DNA from: Chelativorans sp. Marseille-P2723
GTDB lineage: Bacteria > Pseudomonadota > Alphaproteobacteria > Rhizobiales > Rhizobiaceae
Assembly: GCF_902809845.1 (NCBI RefSeq)
Contig: NZ_CADDWI010000013.1
Coordinates: 1 to 64,000, forward strand
Reading direction: 5' to 3'
DNA length: 64,000 bases
Both the position numbers and the translations under genes were made by a program. Below the pieces are notes generated by a model. It ran no database searches, had not been told where the DNA came from, and worked only from the letters and a program-made list of their open reading frames with translations. This document shows, piece by piece, positions 33,008 to 41,249 of the stretch (positions are counted from its first letter, which is position 1; every line of letters starts with the position of its first letter).

Positions 33008-33526
33008 ATGCAGGAACTGGATGCGCGTTTGCCGAATACGCCGGAAAAGCTGATGCACTATCTTGCGCGGTTGAATATCGAAGTGACCACCTTCACCCAC
33101 CCGCCGCTTTTCACGGTGGAAGAGTCGCGGAGCCTGCGCGGGATGATTCCGGGCGCACATACCAAGAACCTGTTCCTGAAGGACCGAAAGGGTCGATATT
33201 TCCTGGTAACGGTGGAGGAGGATGCCACCGTGGATCTGAAGACAATCCATCAGACGATCGGCGCCTCAGGTAGGGTGTCCTTCGGTCGGCCAGATGAGTT
33301 GATGAACCTTTTGGGCGTTGCGCCGGGTGCCGTCACCGTTTTCGGCGCAGTCAATGATGTGGCCGGGAAAGTGACGGTGGTGCTGGACGAGTTTCTGGTC
33401 AGTCAGGAAATTATCAATGCCCATCCACTTCATAACGAAGCGACGGTTTCCATCCGCAATGCAGATCTTCTACGCTTTCTGGAAGCGACGGGGCATAGCC
33501 CGCTCGTCTTGAAAGTTGCGCAATGA
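33008..33526 (+). CDS. Prolyl-tRNA deacylase, ProX/YbaK family
   Basis: A 172-residue single-domain YbaK/aminoacyl-tRNA-associated protein. It shows THPPLFTVEESRSLRGMIPG, HTKNLFLKDRKGRYFLVTV with the conserved Lys, and the ligand-pocket GVAPGAVTVFGAVND. Free-standing members hydrolyse mischarged Ala- or Cys-tRNA(Pro), acting in trans to bacterial-type prolyl-tRNA synthetase. Alphaproteobacterial ProRS enzymes often lack the INS editing domain, which gives ProX its role. It is followed by a CnoX-type gene, a neighbourhood I recall as conserved in Rhizobiales. Confidence 0.9.
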   Translation: MQELDARLPNTPEKLMHYLARLNIEVTTFTHPPLFTVEESRSLRGMIPGAHTKNLFLKDRKGRYFLVTVEEDATVDLKTIHQTIGASGRVSFGRPDELMNLLGVAPGAVTVFGAVNDVAGKVTVVLDEFLVSQEIINAHPLHNEATVSIRNADLLRFLEATGHSPLVLKVAQ

Positions 33527-33604
33527 TCGCCACATTTCGCACTTGGCAGTTTTTTGCCGGTGCGTTTCGAGTAATGCCGTTCCGGCAGCAATGAAGGGGC
33601 AAAT

Positions 33605-34582
33605 ATGAGCAATCGCGAAAACCCGTATGGCGGCGAAACGGCCAGCCAGGTGAACGTCACCTTCGGGAACGGAGCAGCAGGCGCCACTCCCGGATTGGCG
33701 GAAGCCCCGTCGCTAGCCGACCTCATCAAGGACACAACCACCGCATCCTTTGCAACTGACGTGATCCAGGAATCACGTCGCCAACCGGTGCTGGTCGATT
33801 TTTGGGCACCTTGGTGCGGCCCCTGCAGACAGCTTACGCCGGTGCTTGAGAAGATAGTGCAGGAGGCCGGCGGGCAGGTAAGGCTCGTGAAACTCAACAT
33901 TGATGATCATCCGGCCATTCCCGGCCAGCTCGGCATTCAGTCCATCCCCGCTGTCATCGCCTTCAAGGACGGGCAGCCGGTCGACGGATTTATGGGAGCA
34001 GTGCCGGAAAGCCAGATTCGCGATTTCATCAAGCGCATCGCTGGCGATAATGGCGGGAAGTTGGAAGAAGCGCTGGCAGCCGCCACAGAGGCGCGCGAAG
34101 CCGGTGACAGGCAGACGGCCGCGCAGATTTATTCCGCCGTACTGCAACAGCAGCCGGAGCATGTCGAAGCCTTGGCTGCCCTTGCCGACCTCCTTTTCGA
34201 GGCCGGACAGACGGACGAAGCCAAGGCAGTGTTGGATCGTGTGCCAGAAGCCAAGAAGGATATGGCCGCAGTCGCGGCGGTGCGTGCGCGGATGGCGCTT
34301 TCCGAACAGGTAGCTGGATTGGGCGATGCGGCAGAACTGGAAAGGCGCCTTGCGGAAAATCCGGCTGACCATCAGGCCCGGTTCGATCTAGCGCTTATCC
34401 AGAACGCACGCGGCGAGCGAGAAGCCGCAGCGGAGAACCTGCTGGCGATCGTCAAGGCTGATCGCAGTTGGAACGACGATGGCGCGCGGACAAAGCTGCT
34501 GGAGCTTTTCGATGCCTGGGGCATGACCGAGCCGGTAACGCTGGCCGCCAGGCGCAAGCTTTCCTCACTGCTGTTTTCGTGA
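33605..34582 (+). CDS. cnoX: Thioredoxin-TPR protein, CnoX/YbbN-like
   Basis: A 325-residue protein with an N-terminal unstructured stretch and a thioredoxin domain at about residues 35-150, containing the active-site WAPWCGPCRQL. Three to four TPR-like helical repeats follow (AAQIYSAVLQQQPEHVEALA, then ARFDLALIQNARGEREAAAE). This is the CnoX/YbbN arrangement, a redox chaperone that hands substrates to GroEL or DnaK. E. coli CnoX lacks a full CxxC, but this protein keeps CGPC and so may also act as an oxidoreductase. An ATG lies 7 bases behind AAGGGG. Confidence 0.85.
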   Translation: MSNRENPYGGETASQVNVTFGNGAAGATPGLAEAPSLADLIKDTTTASFATDVIQESRRQPVLVDFWAPWCGPCRQLTPVLEKIVQEAGGQVRLVKLNIDDHPAIPGQLGIQSIPAVIAFKDGQPVDGFMGAVPESQIRDFIKRIAGDNGGKLEEALAAATEAREAGDRQTAAQIYSAVLQQQPEHVEALAALADLLFEAGQTDEAKAVLDRVPEAKKDMAAVAAVRARMALSEQVAGLGDAAELERRLAENPADHQARFDLALIQNARGEREAAAENLLAIVKADRSWNDDGARTKLLELFDAWGMTEPVTLAARRKLSSLLFS

Positions 34583-34621
34583 ACTGCCGGCGGGTGAGCG
34601 GGGTGCGGAGGTTCAAGAACG

Positions 34622-34837
34622 ATGGTTGAGCCGGGACGTCGGGAACATCTGGTGGATCCAAAGCTCCTTGAGCTTCTGGTGTGCCCCATCACCAAAGGAC
34701 CACTCAGATGGGACCCAGCGAATAACGAACTCATCTCGCCGGGAGCGCGGCTTGCCTATCCCGTGCGCGACGGCGTTCCGATCATGTTGCCTTCGGAGGC
34801 GCGGCCGCTGGAGTCGGAAGAGGATTTCAAGTCGTGA
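34622..34837 (+). CDS. Trm112 family protein
   Basis: A 71-residue protein with the Trm112 signature [37 protein letters not shown] and a short acidic tail. Only one of the zinc-type cysteines is present, as in most bacterial YcaR-like members. Trm112 proteins are small partners that stabilise methyltransferases. The gene lies 39 bases after cnoX and may share its transcript. The sequence immediately after it is a degraded transposase. Confidence 0.88.
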   Translation: MVEPGRREHLVDPKLLELLVCPITKGPLRWDPANNELISPGARLAYPVRDGVPIMLPSEARPLESEEDFKS

Positions 34838-34879
34838 ATTGAGATTCCTCCGCCCGCAGAGGCGGATGGATGAAGCTTT

Positions 34880-35255
34880 GATGGCAGCAGATTAATGGCG
34901 CCTTGCGTCCTCGATGGGCGAGAACGGCCAATTGCTCCGCGCCTATGTCGAGCAGCATCTGGTGCCGGTTCTTCAGCCGGGGACATCGTCATCAAGGACA
35001 ATCTGAGAGCTCACAAGTCTGCCGCCGTCAGGCAGATGATCCGCGCCGCTGGCGCCAGGCTCTGGTAGCTGTCGCCTATTCCCAGCCTTAACCCATTGAG
35101 CAGGCTTGCACCAAGATCAAGCACTGGATGCATGTGGAACAGAAGTGCCCCATCGAGGTGAGGCGCCACATCGACGGCCTCGTTTCCTCAATGCAACCGG
35201 GTGAATGCAGAAAACTACTTCGTCAATGCAGACTATGCTTCCGGCAAAACCTGAA
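34880..35255 (+). mobile_element. IS630-family transposase remnant
   Basis: Plus-strand fragments in shifting frames spell the C-terminal catalytic part of an IS630-type DDE transposase: LMAPCVLDG, GENGQLLRAYVEQHLVPVLQ, then after a one-base shift DIVIKDNLRAHKSAAVRQMI and RAAGARLW followed by a stop. Degenerate NPIEQ-like and KIKHWM sequence and SSMQPGEC...NYFVNADYAS complete it. At least two frameshifts and one stop are visible, and the N-terminal half is absent. It ends within about 10 bases of the dnaE2 stop codon. No terminal repeats were identified. Confidence 0.75.
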
Positions 35256-35261
35256 AGGTTC

Positions 35262-38200
35262 CTAGTGGAAGTTCCGCCCCTTGGGCATGACCGAAGCAGC
35301 GGAAGCCCGCGCTTCCGATGCTTGTCTCGATCCGTCGAGAGGAACGGAACGGGCAGGTAGGCCGGCAGCAGGTTCTGCCTTATCGCTCGCATCCATGGCG
35401 ATGGCCGGTTCTTCCCTCAACAGTGTGTCGAGCCTGCTGCTCAGATCGTCGATCCGCTCGGCTACGACGTGGATGACATCAGACGCTTTCTGCAGGCGAC
35501 CGGTGATACGCGCGAAACGGGCACCCAGCACCTGCGGCCGGAAGCGCTCAAACACCTTGTTCCAGACAATGGCGTTGGAGGTACCGGTTTCATCCTCCAA
35601 AGTCATGAAGATAACTCCTTTGGATGTGTCCGGACGCTGGCGGATTAGCACGAGCCCGGCAATAGAGACGCGCGAGCCATCGGCCAGTTCGGCCAGGCAT
35701 TCATTCGCAAGCACGCCTTCCGCATCGAGCGTCTCGCGAAGGAAGGATACCGGATGCGCTTTGAGCGAAAGTCCCATGGCACGGTAATCTTGCACCACGT
35801 GACTTCCTAGCGGCATAGGCGCCAGCCGCATCTCCGGCTCGTGCTCGAAAAGCCCCAGATGTGGCTTGTCGAGGAGCGGCAGACGTTGCGAACCCGTCCC
35901 TTCCAGCGCATGGACCGCCCAAAGCGCGGCGCGCCGGTCAAGCCCCAAGGAACGGAAAGCGTCCGCTTCGGCAAGACGGGTGATCACGCTCTTGCTGAGT
36001 CCGGAACGCAGCCACAGATCGCGCACGGAATCGTAGCCGGCACCCCGTTTCTGCACGAGCCGTTCCATATCGTCCTCCGATAATCCCTTGATCTGGCGAA
36101 AGCCCAGGCGAACAGCATGTCGTGTCTTGATGACGGTGCGCATCTGCGCATGCTTCTTTGCTACCTGAGCAGGAGCGAAGGAGGCTTTCTCCAGGGTGCA
36201 ATCCCACTCGGAAAAATTGATATCCACAGACCGCACTTCCACGCCATGCTCGATGGCATCCCGCACAAGCTGTGCCGGAGCATAAAAACCCATAGGTTGG
36301 GAATTTAGGATCGCCGCGCAAAACACGTCCGGATAGAAGGTTTTGAACCAGCAGGAAGCGTAGACGAGATGCGCAAAGGCGGCGGCATGGCTTTCCGGAA
36401 AACCATACTCGCCGAAACCTTCAATCTGCCGGAAGCAGCGACGGGCGAACTCTTCCGGATAGCCCTTGGCGACCATGCCTTCCACCATCCGCTGCCTGTA
36501 ATTACTGATCGTGCCAGTGCGCCTGAAGGTGGCCATGGCGCGCCGCAACTGGTCGGCCTCGCCAGCGGAGAAGCCGCCTGCCTCTATCGCGATCCGCATC
36601 GCCTGCTCCTGGAAGAGCGGAACGCCAAGCGTCTTCTTCAGGATCGCTTCAAGCTCCGGCCGTATATATTCGGGCTTCTCAATTCCTTTCCGACGACGCA
36701 GATAGGGATGCACCATGTCACCCTGAATGGGGCCTGGCCGCACGATCGCCACCTCGATGACAAGATCATAGAACTCACGTGGCTTGAGACGCGGCAGCAT
36801 CGACATCTGCGCTCGGGATTCGATCTGGAAGACGCCCACTGTGTCGGCTCGGCAGATCATATCATAGACGCGCGAATCCTCAGCAGGGATCGTGGCCAGT
36901 TCAAGCGGCCGGCCATAATCGTCACGAACGTCGTAGTGCTCCTTCAAAAGCTCGAGCGAGCGGCGCAAGCAGGAAAGCATGCCAAGCGCCAGAACGTCTA
37001 CTTTAAGCATCTTGACAGCGTCGAGATCGTCCTTGTCCCACTCGATCATTTTGCGTTCGTCCATCGCCGTCTTGACAATGGGCACGATCTCGTCGAGCCG
37101 GTCTCTGGTGATGACGAAGCCACCCACATGCTGGGAGAGATGGCGCGGGAAGCCAAGGATCTCATTGGCTTTATCTATGAGATGCTTCGTTCGCGCATCG
37201 AGCCCGTCGAGGCCAGCGGCTCTGGTTTCCGTCTCGCCCAGCCTGGCGCTCGATGTACCCCAGACAGAGCCGGAAAGCGCGCTCATCGCATCTTCAGAAA
37301 AGCCGAGCGCCTTGGCCACCTGCCGGAGAGCCGAACGACCACGATAAGTAACCACCGAAGCGGCTAGCGCCGTGCATTTCAGGCTGTACTTCTCGTAAAT
37401 ATAGGCGATCACCTCGTCACGGCGTTCATGCTCGAAATCGACATCGATATCCGGCGGCTCATTTCTCTCCCTGGAAATGAAACGCTCGAAAAGCGTGTCG
37501 ATGATATCCGGTCCTATTTCAGTGATACGCAGGCAGTAGCAGATAAGGGAATTGGCTGCCGAACCTCGTCCCTGGCAGAGAATGCCCCTAGAGCGGGCGA
37601 AATTCATGATGTCATAAACCGTAAGAAAATATCGGGCATATCCAAGCTCACTTACCGTATCGAGTTCGTGCCGAATTATCGCTTCCACCTTTGGCGGCAT
37701 GCCGTCGGGAAAACGTGAGCGCGCGCCTTCCCAGGTGAGGCGCTCTAGTTCCTCCTGTGGCGGCAATCCAGATTCCGTCGGCTCGTCGGGATAGTTGTAT
37801 TCAAGCTCGCCAAGCGAAAAGGAGAGCTCCTGGCCGAAGCGGATGGTCTCGGCAAGCGCGTCGGGATAATGGCGGAAAAGACGCGCCATCTCATCCGGCG
37901 GCTTCATGTGACGTTCGGCATTCGCTTCCAATGCAAAACCTGCCTGTGCCACCGGCACATTCATCCGGATCGCAGTCAACACATCCTGAAGCGAGCGCCT
38001 CCCTTTCGCGTGGTAAAGCACATCGTTGACGGCCATCAGCCGGATGCCCGCAGCCTCCGCAATCGCCGACGCCTGCGCCAGCCTGAAGCGGTCATCACCG
38101 GAATAGGACGCTGCAACGGCAAGGCGGACTGCATTGCCGAATCGGTCCTCCAGGCGCTTGGTGAAGGTGAGTGTCTCCTGCGAAGATCTCTCAAGCCTCG

Positions 38201-38591
38201 GCAAAATGGCGAGCGACATGCGGTCGCCCCACTCGATCAGATCAGCGGCAAAAAGGACAGGCGCTCCCTTCTGGCTTTCCTCACGCAGATTTGCCTGCGT
38301 AAGCATGCGGCATAGATGACCCCACCCCTGGCGGTCTCGTGGATAGGCGAGAATGTCAGGCGTGCCATCGGAAAAGACGAGCCGGCAGCCTGGATGATAG
38401 GCAAGCCCCTCCACCTTAGCCTGGCTCCAGGCGCGAACCACGCCCGCCACGGTATTGCGATCCGCAAGCCCTAGGGCACGGAAGCCATAAAGCTTTGCGG
38501 TCACAGCAAGCTCTTCCGGATGCGAGGCGCCGCGCAGAAAGGAGAAATTCGACTGCACGGCGAATTCCGCATAGGCTGGAACGGTATTCAT
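35262..38591 (-). CDS. dnaE2: Error-prone DNA polymerase DnaE2
   Basis: A 1109-residue C-family polymerase. The N-terminal PHP domain (FAVQSNFSFLRGASHPEELA, GLADRNTVAGVVRA) is followed by the polymerase core with CQGRGSAANSLICYCL and the catalytic PPDIDVDFEHERRDEVI. FPESHAAAFAHLVYASCW and a C-terminal OB fold (VSIAGLVLIRQRPDTSKGVI) follow. DnaE2 lacks the replicative beta-binding and tau-binding tails and carries out SOS-induced translesion synthesis with ImuA and ImuB. It is the last gene of imuA-imuB-dnaE2, overlapping imuB by four bases. The IS630 remnant lies at its 3' end but does not damage it. Confidence 0.95.
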   Translation of the reverse strand: MNTVPAYAEFAVQSNFSFLRGASHPEELAVTAKLYGFRALGLADRNTVAGVVRAWSQAKVEGLAYHPGCRLVFSDGTPDILAYPRDRQGWGHLCRMLTQANLREESQKGAPVLFAADLIEWGDRMSLAILPRLERSSQETLTFTKRLEDRFGNAVRLAVAASYSGDDRFRLAQASAIAEAAGIRLMAVNDVLYHAKGRRSLQDVLTAIRMNVPVAQAGFALEANAERHMKPPDEMARLFRHYPDALAETIRFGQELSFSLGELEYNYPDEPTESGLPPQEELERLTWEGARSRFPDGMPPKVEAIIRHELDTVSELGYARYFLTVYDIMNFARSRGILCQGRGSAANSLICYCLRITEIGPDIIDTLFERFISRERNEPPDIDVDFEHERRDEVIAYIYEKYSLKCTALAASVVTYRGRSALRQVAKALGFSEDAMSALSGSVWGTSSARLGETETRAAGLDGLDARTKHLIDKANEILGFPRHLSQHVGGFVITRDRLDEIVPIVKTAMDERKMIEWDKDDLDAVKMLKVDVLALGMLSCLRRSLELLKEHYDVRDDYGRPLELATIPAEDSRVYDMICRADTVGVFQIESRAQMSMLPRLKPREFYDLVIEVAIVRPGPIQGDMVHPYLRRRKGIEKPEYIRPELEAILKKTLGVPLFQEQAMRIAIEAGGFSAGEADQLRRAMATFRRTGTISNYRQRMVEGMVAKGYPEEFARRCFRQIEGFGEYGFPESHAAAFAHLVYASCWFKTFYPDVFCAAILNSQPMGFYAPAQLVRDAIEHGVEVRSVDINFSEWDCTLEKASFAPAQVAKKHAQMRTVIKTRHAVRLGFRQIKGLSEDDMERLVQKRGAGYDSVRDLWLRSGLSKSVITRLAEADAFRSLGLDRRAALWAVHALEGTGSQRLPLLDKPHLGLFEHEPEMRLAPMPLGSHVVQDYRAMGLSLKAHPVSFLRETLDAEGVLANECLAELADGSRVSIAGLVLIRQRPDTSKGVIFMTLEDETGTSNAIVWNKVFERFRPQVLGARFARITGRLQKASDVIHVVAERIDDLSSRLDTLLREEPAIAMDASDKAEPAAGLPARSVPLDGSRQASEARASAASVMPKGRNFH

Positions 38592-40225
38592 GGGAAAATC
38601 CCGTGCAGGAACCAGCGGGGCGAAGCTACCTCCCCGTAAAGCCCCTCCCTGAAAAGCCAGTAGCGGCGGCCTTCCACATCCTCGACACAGAAATAATCAC
38701 GCGTCGGCGCCTCCCTGTCCTCCTGCCACCATTCGGGAGCGATGCGTTCCGGCCCTTCGGCGCGGGCCACGCGATAAAGCGCCCGCCGCCAGCGGAAGGA
38801 CAGGGGCGGGCCTTCCGGAACCTCGGCTGAAGCCTCTACCGGCTCCGGCGTCTCCAGAAGACGTATGGGACGGATTTTTCCCGGAGGAGCGTCGTTCCTG
38901 GCAGGCATCGACCCTCCTGCAAGAGCCTCTTCCCCGAAGGGAACAAGACGTACAGCCCGTTCGGGAACATGGCTTTCGCGCAGGGATGGAACAAGAATGG
39001 CACCCTTCCCAAGTCGAGCGCGAATACGGTCTGCCAGGAGCGAAATGGCCTCAGCTTCCTGAAGCGCGGAGCCGGAAAGATCCGTCTGACGGGCGGTGAA
39101 AGGCGCAGTGACGGCAGCCGAAAGACGTACCATATCGAAACCGTATCCGGCATCGAGCTTGCCTTCGAGAGCGGCGAGTTTCTCACGGAAAAGCTGCAGT
39201 ATCACCGGAGGCTCACGCAAGGGACGCGAAGCGCCCACTCCGAGGCGCATCACGGCACCATCGACACGGAACAGGGAAAGACTGAGACGTCTTGCGCCCT
39301 CGTCCCGGCGTTCCAGCTCTTGACGCAAAGTTCCAGCCAGCAAGAGTATCAGCCGCTCTATATCCTCCGTCATGCCGATCGGCTCCGGAAGCCGGCGCTC
39401 GGCCGATAGCGGAGATACAGGAAGGCGAGGCGAGATCACCTCTTCGGCAAGCCCGATGGCCTGATCAAGACGCGCGACCAGCATAGTTCCGAAACGGCGG
39501 ACAAGCGGCGCACGGGGAGCCCCGATGAGCGCGCCGACATGGCGGATGCCCACGCTTTCCAGCCCGGCCCGGATTTTTTCTTCCAGGCGCAGGGCTGCCA
39601 AAGGCATGGGAGCAAGAAACTCCTCTTCCTCGCCCTGAGGCACGTTCCGCCTCTGTCCCTCCAGAAACCGCGCCGCGGCCCAGGCCATGCCCGGCGTAGA
39701 AGCGAGGCCAGCACGTGCATCAAAGCCCTGATGCGCGAGCCGTCGGACAATCTCTGCGAGCATTGCATCTTCCCCGCCGAACAGATGGGCACAGCCGCTG
39801 ATATCCAGGAAGAGACCGTTCGTTCCTTCAAGCGCAACCAGAGGGGTATAGCGATCACACCAGTCGGCAAGGCTTTCCAGAAGCCGCCTGTCAGCCTCCG
39901 GCTCTTCCTCGACCACCTCGATGCCCGGATGCATGGCACGCGCATCGGCAATGCCAATGCCGGGTCTCAGGCCGAGAGCCTCGGCCTGTTCGTCAAGGGC
40001 CGCGATGTGCTGCGCATTGGCTTCGCGGCGGCTAACGACAAGGGGAGGAAACTCAACTGGCTTTCCCTCCTTTCCGCCCCGCCTCCACTCCGCTCCATGC
40101 CTGCGTCGCAAAAGCCGATCTGTCGAAAGATGCGGCAGCCAGACCGCCAGAATCCTGTTTTCTTCCGCCACTCTGCCGAACAGGCCGCACTGCGAGGGCA
40201 TTTCTTTCCCGAAAAGCGAAGTCAT
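38588..40225 (-). CDS. imuB: Y-family polymerase-like protein ImuB
   Basis: A 545-residue Y-family polymerase homologue. It shows ILAVWLPHLSTDRLLRRRHG, ADARAMHPGIEV, GLFLDISGCAHLFGGEDAML and the helix-hairpin-helix region. The catalytic acidic residues of true Y-family enzymes are not evident, as usual for ImuB, which acts as the hub linking ImuA, DnaE2 and the sliding clamp. ATG 40225 gives 23 residues before the conserved core; ATG 40201 is an alternative. Either way its 5' end overlaps the 3' end of imuA out of frame. The 3' end overlaps dnaE2 (ATGA). Confidence 0.93.
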   Translation of the reverse strand: MTSLFGKEMPSQCGLFGRVAEENRILAVWLPHLSTDRLLRRRHGAEWRRGGKEGKPVEFPPLVVSRREANAQHIAALDEQAEALGLRPGIGIADARAMHPGIEVVEEEPEADRRLLESLADWCDRYTPLVALEGTNGLFLDISGCAHLFGGEDAMLAEIVRRLAHQGFDARAGLASTPGMAWAAARFLEGQRRNVPQGEEEEFLAPMPLAALRLEEKIRAGLESVGIRHVGALIGAPRAPLVRRFGTMLVARLDQAIGLAEEVISPRLPVSPLSAERRLPEPIGMTEDIERLILLLAGTLRQELERRDEGARRLSLSLFRVDGAVMRLGVGASRPLREPPVILQLFREKLAALEGKLDAGYGFDMVRLSAAVTAPFTARQTDLSGSALQEAEAISLLADRIRARLGKGAILVPSLRESHVPERAVRLVPFGEEALAGGSMPARNDAPPGKIRPIRLLETPEPVEASAEVPEGPPLSFRWRRALYRVARAEGPERIAPEWWQEDREAPTRDYFCVEDVEGRRYWLFREGLYGEVASPRWFLHGIFP

Positions 40226-41018
40226 GAGGGTTCCATTCCAGCACGAAATCTCCGATCCTCCCGGTTCTGCTCTTGATCAGGTTAAGAGCGAAGGCCGGTG
40301 GGCCGAGAGAGCGGGGGAGCCGGCCGACAAGCGTTTCCCGCAGAGCGGTCGGAGCAGCGGTGACGAAGATGCGGGTGATGGCCGCGGTTGCTTCGGCCTT
40401 TGCGGAATGACGAATGAGGAAAATCGGCTGGCCCGCCCGGCTGGCCCGGTTATGGAGGCGCCGGGAGGCAGTAAGATCGAGCTTTGTCGGATTACCCCGA
40501 AGTTCCAGAAAGATCGCCGAAAAGCCGCCCGTCTTCGCAGCTTCTTCCGTAGCCCAGAGCGCGTCTTCGAGCCGAACTGTCCGGGCGAGAAGCAACTGGT
40601 CGGGAGCAAAGCCAAAAAAACGTTCCAATCCCAGCGCATAGGGTAGGCCAGCTTCCGCAAGCATGTGGGAAGTGGAAACCCAGAAAACCGGCCGGCGGCC
40701 CTCACCAGAGTTTTCCTTTCGTGCCGCAATGGCGGCCAGTGCCAGGGCGAAACCAGCAACGATGCCTCCATCGCGGGTTTCCCGACTGGTAATTTCCGTC
40801 AGGGCCGCTGCGGGAAGACCGCCGCCCAGAGCAGCATCGAAGCGCCAAGCCCCCGTCTTCAGATAGGCGAATTTTTCCATTTCAGGCCGACTGTGGCGGC
40901 CGGCTACGGCTCTATTTTCACCCGGTACGGCTAACCGCTCGGGCAAGGTCCCCTCGATCCTGGCGATTTCCCGGCGCAGGGCAGAAAGCCTCCCTTGCGA
41001 CACGGCAGGCCGAGCCAT
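40053..41018 (-). CDS. imuA: Mutasome protein ImuA
   Basis: A 321-residue RecA-like protein of the ImuA/SulA-related family. It shows the N-terminal LSALRREIARIEG, RFDAALGGGLPAAALTEITS (a degenerate Walker-like region), VFWVSTSHMLAEAGLPYALG and the C-terminal IGDFVLEWNPHDF. ImuA binds RecA and ImuB in the translesion mutasome. It is the first gene of the operon. Its promoter region carries a canonical LexA box 25 bases upstream of the start. Its last 173 bases overlap imuB. Confidence 0.92.
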   Translation of the reverse strand: MARPAVSQGRLSALRREIARIEGTLPERLAVPGENRAVAGRHSRPEMEKFAYLKTGAWRFDAALGGGLPAAALTEITSRETRDGGIVAGFALALAAIAARKENSGEGRRPVFWVSTSHMLAEAGLPYALGLERFFGFAPDQLLLARTVRLEDALWATEEAAKTGGFSAIFLELRGNPTKLDLTASRRLHNRASRAGQPIFLIRHSAKAEATAAITRIFVTAAPTALRETLVGRLPRSLGPPAFALNLIKSRTGRIGDFVLEWNPHDFAFRERNALAVRPVRQSGGRKQDSGGLAAASFDRSAFATQAWSGVEAGRKGGKAS

Positions 41019-41042
41019 GACGTTTCACTCCGATTGCATTTT

Positions 41043-41057
41043 GTTCATGTTATGTTC
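41043..41057. promoter_or_regulatory. LexA (SOS) box of imuA-imuB-dnaE2
   Basis: GTTCATGTTATGTTC is an exact GTTC-N7-GTTC, the alphaproteobacterial LexA target, placed 25 bases before the imuA start codon. Repression by LexA and induction by DNA damage follow from established knowledge of this operon. Confidence 0.9.
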
Positions 41058-41249
41058 CTATGGATTCCAGAGCCCCTTCCGAGAGTCAAGGAGGAATTTA
41101 TTCTTTGCTTATTGACGACGGAAAACTTCAGCTAACACCATTGCAGACGTTCGTCATTCCATGAGGGAGGGAGAACTGCGCCTCTGCGCCGTTCTCAGCC
41201 GCACATTAGTGTCACTGCTGCATCTCCGCGACTGGCGGATAGTTCCTGT

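Noticed and set aside
36369-37367. 332-codon plus-strand frame opposite dnaE2
   Set aside because: It mirrors the conserved polymerase core; no motif is visible and the opposite frame carries the catalytic PDIDVDF.
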